Under the pieces are notes generated by a model. That model was not told the origin of the DNA. It saw only the letters and a list, made by a program, of their open reading frames with translations, and did not search any database. Made by a program: the position numbers and the translations under genes. Positions 58,039 through 64,000 of a stretch of 64,000 nucleotides of DNA are shown piece after piece. Source of the DNA: JALYGY01 sp963800975. Lineage in GTDB: Bacteria > Actinomycetota > Rubrobacteria > Rubrobacterales > Rubrobacteraceae. The DNA is taken from positions 124,001-188,000 of the forward strand of contig CAWDDB010000005.1 of NCBI GenBank assembly GCA_963800975.1. Direction: 5' to 3'. Within the stretch, counting starts at the first letter, position 1. Each line of letters opens with the position of its first letter.

Positions 58039-59421
58039 ATGGAAAACGCCTCGGGCGAAAGCCCTGCGGGGCTGTCGGGGGGAGCCATGCAGAACGACTT
58101 TGGGGCCGAAGGGGTGCGCGCGGCCGCCCTCGTCTTCGTGGACAACGCCGGGATAGCTCGGATGAAGTGCGTCCCCCTGGACCGGCTGCAGCGCGCGGCC
58201 GAGCGCGGGGTCGGCCTCTCGGTCGTGTTCGGGGGTGCGCGGGGCGACGACCTTTTCGCCGCCGTCCCCGGCATCGACGGGCCCACGGGCGACATACGGC
58301 TCGTGGCCGATCTCGGGTCCGCGGCCGCCCTCGCGTGCGCGCCAGGCTGGCTCTGGGCTCCCGTGGACCAGCGCGACCAGGAGGGGCGTCCCTGGCCTGG
58401 GTGCCAGCGCACGTTCCTCAGGCGGATGCTGGAGGACGCGGCGGCGATGGGTCTCCGGTTCGAGGCCGGCTACGAGCTGGAGTGGACGGTCGGTCGCGAG
58501 AACGGGAGCGGCGAGGTCGAGTTCCTGCACGATGGACCCGGCTACGGGGCGGCCACCTTCGGGCTAACGGGCGAGTACCTGCTCGCTCTGGTCGACAACC
58601 TGCGGCACGCCGGCGTGGGGGTCGAGCAGCTGCACCCCGAGTACTCGTCGGGGCAGATCGAGATCTCCCTGCCACCCGCCGACCCGGTGCGGGCCTGCGA
58701 CGCGTCCGTGCTTGCGCGGCACGTGGCCCGCACCCTGGCGCAGCAGGCCGGCTGGCGGGCGAGCTTCTCCCCGGTCGTCACCGAAGAACTGGTCGGCAAC
58801 GGCGCCCACGCGCACTTCAGCGCCTGGCTCGAGGACGAGAACCAGTTCTCGGGCGGACCGGGGCCGGAGGGGATCAGGCCCACCGGAGAGGCTTTCCTGG
58901 CCGGGGTACTCGAGACCATGGCGGCGCTGACGGCGCTGGCTGCGCCGACCGCCATCTCCTACCAGCGGCTCAGGCCCTCGCACTGGGCGAGCGCGTACGC
59001 GTGCTGGGGGCGCGAGAACCGCGAGGCCGCGCTGCGCCTCGAGAGCGCCGCCGGTCCCTCCGCGAGCCGCTCGGCCAACGTGGAGTGGAAGTCCGTCGAC
59101 ACGGCGGCCAACCCTTACCTTGTCATGGGCGGCATTATCGCCGCCGGTCTCGACGGCGTGCGGCGTGAGCTTCGCCTGCCGCCTGCGGTCGACGTGGACC
59201 CGGCCACGCTCTCCGACGAGGAGCGGCGCGAGGGGAGCATCCGGCGTCTGCCCGAGACTCTGCAAGAGGCGGCCGAGGCCTTCGCCTCTTCTGCGGTGCT
59301 GCGCGAGGCGATGGGCGAATTCCTGCACGACTGCGTCGCGAACGTGCGCCGGGAGGAGGCCGAGGCGGCGTCGGGCATCGACGAAGGGACGCTGCTGGCG
59401 GCGCACAGGTGGAGGTACTGA
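58039..59421 (+). CDS. Glutamine synthetase-like ligase, divergent (FluG-type partner)
   Basis: The 460-residue protein keeps GS landmarks in altered form: GYELEWTVG, YSSGQIEISLPPADP, GNGAHAHFSAWL, SYQRLRPSHWASAYACWGRE and WKSVDTAANPYLVMGGIIAA. The usual RVExR segment is replaced by NVEWK, so substrate binding may differ. The following gene is an amidohydrolase. Fungal FluG fuses these same two domains in one protein. A gamma-glutamyl ligase for an unidentified amine is the likely role. Confidence 0.85.
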   Translation: MENASGESPAGLSGGAMQNDFGAEGVRAAALVFVDNAGIARMKCVPLDRLQRAAERGVGLSVVFGGARGDDLFAAVPGIDGPTGDIRLVADLGSAAALACAPGWLWAPVDQRDQEGRPWPGCQRTFLRRMLEDAAAMGLRFEAGYELEWTVGRENGSGEVEFLHDGPGYGAATFGLTGEYLLALVDNLRHAGVGVEQLHPEYSSGQIEISLPPADPVRACDASVLARHVARTLAQQAGWRASFSPVVTEELVGNGAHAHFSAWLEDENQFSGGPGPEGIRPTGEAFLAGVLETMAALTALAAPTAISYQRLRPSHWASAYACWGRENREAALRLESAAGPSASRSANVEWKSVDTAANPYLVMGGIIAAGLDGVRRELRLPPAVDVDPATLSDEERREGSIRRLPETLQEAAEAFASSAVLREAMGEFLHDCVANVRREEAEAASGIDEGTLLAAHRWRY

Positions 59422-60593
59422 TGCCCGATCTCAGCGCCGTCGGCGTCGTGGACGTGCACTGCCACCCGTGGCGCAATGGGGAGTTGCTCGCGCGAGACCC
59501 GGACTCCTTCGAGGATCGCACCACGATGATGGGCATGTGCCTGATCTCGTCCGGGCAGGAGGACGAGACCCTGAACCGCCACCTGGCGATGCTCACCGAG
59601 TCAACGCCGCTCGCGCTGACCATGCGGCGTCGGCTCGCCGAGCGCCTGGGCTGCGAGCCTACGCGCGAGGCTGTCGCGGCCGCGCGGCGAGCGGCCCTCG
59701 AGGCCGACCCGCCCCGATACAACGGGGCGCTCATGCGGGAGGCTGGCGTCGACGGCCTGATCTACGACGAGGGATACCCGCAGCCGACGATCCCCCGCGA
59801 GGAGTTCGCCGAGGCTAGCGGCGCGAGGGTGCACCGCGTCGCCCGCATAGAGCCGTTTATCGCCGGGCTGACCGAGGGCGCTGGGTCCTACGGCGAGCTG
59901 GAGGACGCGTTCGTCCAGAGGATCGAAGAGGCAACGGCGGACCCCGCGATGGTCGCCTTCAAGAGCGTTATCGCCTACCGCACCGGCCTGGACGTCGGCA
60001 ACCCCGCCCGGGATGAACGCGAGCGGGCCTTCGAGCGCTGGCGGGCCGACGGTTTCCGAGAGACGCGCGAGAACGCCAAGCCGGTGCGCGACGCCCTGCT
60101 GCGCCGCACCCTTGAGGTGGCCAAGCGCGAGGACCGGCCCGTGCACGTGCACTGCGGCGGAGGAGACCCCGACGTCGTGCTCGCGCACGCCAGGCCCAGG
60201 GACCTCTTCCCCCTCCTGGCCGAGCACTCGGACCAGCCGGTCGTGCTCATACACACGGGCTGGCCCTGGGTGGAGGAGGGGGCCTACGTCGCCTCCGTCC
60301 TGCCCCACGTCTACCTGGACGTGTCGGTGATGGTGCCTTGGGCCTCGCTTGCCATCGACCAGAAGCTTGAGGTGCTCATCGGCGCCGCCCCGCCGGCCAA
60401 GGTGCTCTACGGCTCCGACGAGGCCAGCGAGCCGGAGGTGATCTGGCTCTCTGCCCAGGTGGCGCGCGAGGCGCTCGGACGCGTGCTCGGCGCGGCGGTC
60501 GAGCGCCGCTGGCTCGACGATAGCGAGGCCCGGGTTATCGGGGAAGGGGTGCTCGGGCAGAACGCCCGGCGCCTGCACGGCATAGGGGGTTAG
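59421..60593 (+). CDS. Amidohydrolase family protein (FluG N-domain type)
   Basis: The 390-residue TIM-barrel enzyme starts VVDVHCHPWRNGELLARDPD with the HxH metal motif. It continues with PVHVHCGGGDPDVVLAHARP, VVLIHTGWPWVEEGAYVASV and VLYGSDEASEPEVIW (metal Asp region). ATG 59421 is chosen because it overlaps the GS-like stop (TGATG) and has GGAGG 5 nt upstream. Probably hydrolyses or decarboxylates the ligase product. Confidence 0.88.
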   Translation: MPDLSAVGVVDVHCHPWRNGELLARDPDSFEDRTTMMGMCLISSGQEDETLNRHLAMLTESTPLALTMRRRLAERLGCEPTREAVAAARRAALEADPPRYNGALMREAGVDGLIYDEGYPQPTIPREEFAEASGARVHRVARIEPFIAGLTEGAGSYGELEDAFVQRIEEATADPAMVAFKSVIAYRTGLDVGNPARDERERAFERWRADGFRETRENAKPVRDALLRRTLEVAKREDRPVHVHCGGGDPDVVLAHARPRDLFPLLAEHSDQPVVLIHTGWPWVEEGAYVASVLPHVYLDVSVMVPWASLAIDQKLEVLIGAAPPAKVLYGSDEASEPEVIWLSAQVAREALGRVLGAAVERRWLDDSEARVIGEGVLGQNARRLHGIGG

Positions 60594-60600
60594 CCGGGCG

Positions 60601-61845
60601 GTGTCGTCGGCGAAGCCGTTGGCGCCGGTCGCGATCGAGGAGGCACGGCGCGCCTTCGGGTCGGCCGCCAGCGAGCTCGACGCCGTGCTCGCGGACCTGG
60701 AGGCCTGGGTCAACCTCGACACGCCTTCTGACGACGTGGCCGCCCTCGACGCCTTCGCCGAGGTGCTCGCCGGTACCCTCGAAGGCTACGGCCTGCGCTC
60801 GGAGCTGGTAAGGGCGGGCAGCGGCGGGCGCTACCTGAACGCCGTCCTCGATGGACCTGGCCGCGCGAATGTGGCGCTGCTGTGCCACCACGACACGGTC
60901 TTCCCCCTGGGTACGGCGGCCCGGCGACCCTTCAGGCGCGAAGGCGGGCGGGTCTACGGCCCTGGCGTCGCCGACATGAAGGGCGGCATCGCCGTCGCTG
61001 CCCACGCCGCGCGCCTCCTGGCTCTGGGACCGCGGCCCTTCGGCCGTCTCGAGCTCTACTCGGCGCCCGACGAGGAGCTTCGCGAGGCAGGGGCACCCGC
61101 CACGCTGGATCAGCTCCGGGAGTTCGACGCCGTTTTGTGCCTTGAGTGCGGTCGCGAGGACCACTCCGTGGTCTCGGCCCGCAAGGCCGGCTACTGGTTC
61201 AGGGTGCGCGCCATGGGCAAGCAGGAGCACGCGGGCGTCAACCCCGACGGCGGGCGCAACGCGGTCGTCGCGCTCTGCCGAGAAGCCCTCAGGATAAGCC
61301 GGCTGCACCGCGCCCGCGAGGACCTCACCCTCGTGGTCACCGAGTTTTTCGGCGGCGAGAGCGTGAACACCGTGCCAGGGCGCGCCGTCCTCACGGGCGA
61401 CCTGCGCGCGAGAACGACGGACGACGTCGCGTGGGCCCTCGACCAGCTCCGGGACTTCGGCGAGCACGACGGGATCGGGCTGCGGGCCGAAGAGCTAGTC
61501 TACACGCCGCCTATGGAGCGGACCCCCGCCGTCGAAGCCCTGGCCCGGACGGCTATAGCCCTCGGGGAGAGCCTCGGACACGGCTTCGGGCAGGCCACGA
61601 CTGGCGGCGCGTCGGACGGGTCGTTCGTGGCGGACGCCAACATCCCGACGCTGGACGGCCTGGGACCCGCCGGCGGTCTCGACCACACCGAGCACGAGTA
61701 CGCCGAGGTGGCGACGTTCGCGCCGAGGATCGGGGTCGTCGCCGGCCTCGTCGCCGCCGTCGAGGCGGGGCTGCTGGAGCACCTGACCGGTTCTGACGTG
61801 ACCACGTCGAGCCTGGACCAACGAACGAGGTTGCCAAAGGGGTAG
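60601..61845 (+). CDS. M20-family metallopeptidase (CPG2/ArgE-like)
   Basis: The 414-residue enzyme shows the di-zinc site in VALLCHHDTVFP, GVADMKGGIAVAAH and APDEELREAG, with later ligands in LECGREDHSV and GGLDHTEHEYAEV. A dimerisation lid with GKQEHAGVNPDGGRNAV is present. It would cleave an N-acyl or glutamyl amide, which fits removal of glutamate at the end of the module. GTG 60601 begins 7 bp after the amidohydrolase gene. Confidence 0.9.
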   Translation: MSSAKPLAPVAIEEARRAFGSAASELDAVLADLEAWVNLDTPSDDVAALDAFAEVLAGTLEGYGLRSELVRAGSGGRYLNAVLDGPGRANVALLCHHDTVFPLGTAARRPFRREGGRVYGPGVADMKGGIAVAAHAARLLALGPRPFGRLELYSAPDEELREAGAPATLDQLREFDAVLCLECGREDHSVVSARKAGYWFRVRAMGKQEHAGVNPDGGRNAVVALCREALRISRLHRAREDLTLVVTEFFGGESVNTVPGRAVLTGDLRARTTDDVAWALDQLRDFGEHDGIGLRAEELVYTPPMERTPAVEALARTAIALGESLGHGFGQATTGGASDGSFVADANIPTLDGLGPAGGLDHTEHEYAEVATFAPRIGVVAGLVAAVEAGLLEHLTGSDVTTSSLDQRTRLPKG

Positions 61846-61878
61846 CCGATGGGCCGCAGGGTGTCTTCGCCGAGGTCC

Positions 61879-62236
61879 CTAGAGGAGCGACTTGACGACG
61901 TAGGTGTCGGGGTCGGTCCCGCCGACGTACCAGAACACCGAGGGGGCATGCCACTCGGCTCCGAAGGAGCCGAAGTCCTCGCTGGCCGGAACCGGCGCGG
62001 AGAGCTCCTCGGCGCGGTCGTGACCGAAATAAGAACCGAAGGCTTCGGCGACCCGCTTGGTGGCGTCGGGGTAGTTAACGGTGAGCGGGTAGCGGTCTAC
62101 GGGGATGATCTCCGGCCGCTGGGGGCATCCGAGGCGTCGGACTCGGCGTTCGCGATCCGCTCTATCGCGCCGAGCACACGCTCGGAGAGGCATTCGACGG
62201 GTATCGGGTGTTTCGAGGGCCGAGGGTTTCCGGTTA
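61879..62236 (-). pseudogene. Remnant of an M20D amidohydrolase
   Basis: The C-terminal third of an N-acyl-amino-acid amidohydrolase is recognisable: DRYPLTVNYPDATKRVAEAF, then APVPASEDFGSFG and PSVFWYVGGTDPDTY. Upstream, the continuing sequence SERVLGAIERIANAESDASD is in another frame, with the switch near 62127-62135 (GGGGG). No catalytic N-terminal part was found. It is on the opposite strand from the intact M20 gene and seems a separate, decayed gene. Confidence 0.7.
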
Positions 62237-62313
62237 ACGGCATCCCCGCCGTCCTCTTGTACCGAGCCTTAAGAGTAAGAAGGGGGTCGGGGCGTAGGTG
62301 CGTGCCGCTGCGG

Positions 62314-62895
62314 TTATGGCCCGGCCAGCTCCTCGCGCGCCTCATCCTGATCCCCCTCCTGCGCCTCTTCCTCCTGCTCGGGCGGCCCGTCGTCCCCGCC
62401 CTCGGCGTAGAGCACGGCGAGTATGACCCCGACGAGCCCCAAGGGCCCTACCCAGGCCGGAAGCCGGATCCCGAAGACCCGATCGAGGGTGTACCGGTCG
62501 GGCTCGCGGATCATCAGGGCCGCGGAGACCGCGATGTTGAGCAGGGGGAGCTCGGCCCCGCCCTCGGTCACCCAGATGGGCTTGCCCCGGTGGGCCGTCC
62601 TCGTGGCCATGGTCATGGAGCCTATGATCCCGAGCGGTCCCAAGGGGTTGAGGAGCCCTAGGGCGGTGAGCACGCCGCCGCCGAACTCCGAGAGCCCCGC
62701 CAGGTAGGCCCAGGGGCGCCCCGGTCGCATGCCGAGCATCTCCATGAAGCCGCTTGTCCCCTCCAACCCGGGCCCCCCGAAGGACCCGAACAGCTTCTGG
62801 GCGCCGTGCCCGGCCATCAGGGACCCCTGCGCCAAGCGCACGATAAACGGCGCCGTCTCGTTGACCCTCGAGCCCCTGGACCTCGCGGTTTTCAC
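62314..62895 (-). CDS. DoxX family membrane protein
   Basis: The 193-residue protein has FIVRLAQGSLMAGHGAQKLF, FGGPGLEGTSGFMEMLG, AYLAGLSEFGGGVLTALGLL and a TATRTAHRGKP-like loop, with four membrane segments. DoxX/DUF417-type proteins are linked to redox processes in the membrane. A very acidic tail (EQEEEAQEGDQDEAREEL) ends the protein. GTG 62895 is supported by AAGGAG 5 nt upstream. Confidence 0.85.
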   Translation of the reverse strand: MKTARSRGSRVNETAPFIVRLAQGSLMAGHGAQKLFGSFGGPGLEGTSGFMEMLGMRPGRPWAYLAGLSEFGGGVLTALGLLNPLGPLGIIGSMTMATRTAHRGKPIWVTEGGAELPLLNIAVSAALMIREPDRYTLDRVFGIRLPAWVGPLGLVGVILAVLYAEGGDDGPPEQEEEAQEGDQDEAREELAGP

Positions 62896-63336
62896 CTTCG
62901 CTCCTTCCGTGGCCTCCTCGGGCCTTACCGACCTCGCGCGGCGAAGAGGCGAGGAGGCGGCCCGCTCGTACGGGCTGTATACCCGAGACGGCTCGGACAC
63001 ACTCCCGTCCTCCCCTTCTTGTTCCCATTCGCCCGAGCGCGTGGAAGGGCGATTCCCGGAACTTCGCCTGTACGGGTTCTAGGAAGTTCGCTACCCGCTA
63101 GCAACGCCCCAGGAACACCAAAATTAGTCCATTCGGGGGATGCGCCTGGTACCTGACGCTTGCTACCGCGGTGGCGTTAGCTAGTCCGCCGCGGACGGAC
63201 CCGTCCGGTGTCCGGTCACCGCTCCGGCGGCTGGCACCTCCACCCTCGGGTTCTTCGAGCAGAGTCTGCATAAGAGCATTTTCGTATAAAGTTCACCCGA
63301 TTCGCGGTCCACTACTCCAAAAGGCGTCCGGCGAGC
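62896..63336. other. Intergenic region upstream of doxX
   Basis: No gene was found in about 440 bases. Features seen are a GTCCGCCGCGGAC palindrome near 63183, a GCTACCGCGGTGGC dyad near 63163, and the terminator-like repeat that begins at 63331. Confidence 0.4.
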
Positions 63337-63370
63337 CTACTCGCCCGGCTCGGCGGGCGAGTAGGCTCGC
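63331..63370. terminator. 17-bp inverted repeat that includes the end of the NTF2-like gene
   Basis: GCGAGCCTACTCGCCCG (63331-63347) and CGGGCGAGTAGGCTCGC (63354-63370) are perfect complements around 6 nt. On the minus strand the 5' arm encodes the last residues RAYSP and the 3' arm contains the TAG stop codon. CCTTTTGG follows 6 nt later. Confidence 0.7.
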
Positions 63371-63693
63371 ATGCGCGCGATCTGCCCCCTCTTGTCGAAG
63401 GACATGACGTCGAAGACCTCGGTTGAGGTCCCATCGCCGGAGGTGGCCCGGAACAGCAGCGCAACCTCGTTGCCGACGATGGCGACCCGGAGCAGCTCGG
63501 TACGCCTCGGGCTCGTCAGGACGCTCGCGAACTGGGCGCGGATGGCCTCACGACCGACGTAAGGGGCCGAGCCCGCCGGATCCTCGAACGCGGCGTCCGG
63601 CGCGTAGAGGGCGGCAAGGGCGTCGGCATCGGCAGTCCCGACGGTGGCCACATGCCGGTCGACGACGGCGCGGATCCGCTCCCGCGAGGTCAC
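63337..63693 (-). CDS. NTF2/SnoaL-like protein
   Basis: The 118-residue protein has the cone-shaped fold pattern RIRAVVDRHVATVGTADADA, LAALYAPDAAFEDPAGSAPY and VGREAIRAQFASVLTS, ending DVMSFDKRGQIARMRAYSP. Such domains act as isomerases, hydrolases or simple binding modules. GTG 63693 overlaps the dioxygenase stop (GTGA), so the two are coupled. Confidence 0.82.
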   Translation of the reverse strand: MTSRERIRAVVDRHVATVGTADADALAALYAPDAAFEDPAGSAPYVGREAIRAQFASVLTSPRRTELLRVAIVGNEVALLFRATSGDGTSTEVFDVMSFDKRGQIARMRAYSPAEPGE

Positions 63694-64000
63694 CCGCCCG
63701 CGCCCTCGGCCAGCGCCAGGCAGAGCACGCCGCTCCAGCCCGCGTCCCTGCGCTCCAGCTGCAGAATAGTGTCGTCGCCGCCCCCGGGGAAAATGGTGTC
63801 CGTGGCGTTGGTCGTGTCCTGTGGTCCGCGTTCGGCGTACGGCCAGGTCGCGAGGACCTCGGCGTTGAGCTCGTCTGGGAAGTACAGTTGGGTGGTGACG
63901 GTCCGGCCCCCTCCGAGGTGGACGATCACGTGGATGTGTATGGTGCGCCCGGAGTACCAGCCGGGCCAGATCGTCCGGAACTGGCAGGTGCCGGCGGCGT
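63690..64000 (-). CDS. Intradiol ring-cleavage dioxygenase, C-terminal part
   Basis: The gene enters from the right edge. The seen portion has TCQFRTIWPGWYSGRTIHIH, then VIVHLGGGRTVTTQLYFPDE. FRTIxPGWYxGRTxHIH is the Fe(III) site signature of catechol/protocatechuate 3,4-dioxygenases, with one Tyr and the two His ligands visible. It opens the aromatic ring between the two hydroxyls. It ends ALAEGAGG and overlaps the NTF2-like gene. Confidence 0.88.
   Translation of the reverse strand, partial: AAGTCQFRTIWPGWYSGRTIHIHVIVHLGGGRTVTTQLYFPDELNAEVLATWPYAERGPQDTTNATDTIFPGGGDDTILQLERRDAGWSGVLCLALAEGAGG

Noticed and set aside
1..64000. CRISPR arrays and insertion-sequence transposases
   Set aside because: No regularly spaced repeats with unique spacers and no transposase-like protein were seen in the window.

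Overview
The window looks like the replication-origin region of a high-GC actinobacterium close to Rubrobacter. Support comes from the GC-rich codon use, the arrangement gyrA-gyrB-recF-S4-dnaN-[oriC]-dnaA facing rpmH-rnpA-yidD-yidC-khpB-[parS]-rsmG-parA-parB, and the protein families present (DUF6766, DUF6941, NYN/OST-HTH, AIM24). The genus is inferred from memory of gene order and families; no database search was made. No tRNA, rRNA or CRISPR array was seen.

Layout. 1-1.6 kb: a partial secreted protein, a frameshifted DUF6766 gene and a dodecin. 2.0-8.8 kb: a compact phage- or satellite-like island with a Xis-like HTH protein, a CHC2 zinc-finger primase fragment, a RepA-type ATPase, a 35-residue zinc-knuckle protein, a small-terminase-like protein, a large terminase encoded as two separate overlapping genes (ATPase and nuclease), and an HTH/PIN toxin-antitoxin pair whose toxin is frameshifted. 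No integrase, portal or capsid gene is visible. 8.9-12.8 kb: the RNase P RNA gene, whose -10 box lies in the stop codon of the upstream gene, then a haloacetate-dehalogenase-like hydrolase, an NYN-domain protein and a DUF6941 protein. 12.8-27.8 kb: the origin. Twelve perfect DnaA boxes lie between dnaN and dnaA and three more lie beyond dnaA, with a GHKL-ATPase/winged-helix gene inserted directly upstream of dnaA. Two parS sites precede rsmG-parA-parB.

27.9-37.8 kb holds a lytic transglycosylase, a TPR protein, a DUF92 membrane protein, leuS, AIM24, csaA, a copper amine oxidase and a glyoxalase. 38-44.6 kb is an amine-catabolic operon: GntR regulator (divergent), ethanolamine-type permease, glutamine-synthetase-like ligase, gamma-glutamyl hydrolase, aldehyde dehydrogenase and SDR. 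If the substrate is ethanolamine, the pathway would yield glutamate plus glycine. A complete glycine cleavage operon under a tandem glycine riboswitch follows at 46.7-51.1 kb. Between gcvH and rex is a probable small RNA with a strong promoter and a 35-nt loop that contains no G.

52-64 kb carries rex, a GNAT protein, a serine/threonine dehydratase, a Gmad2 lipoprotein, a second permease/GS-like/amidohydrolase/M20 peptidase operon, a decayed M20 amidohydrolase, DoxX, an NTF2-like protein and the end of an intradiol dioxygenase.
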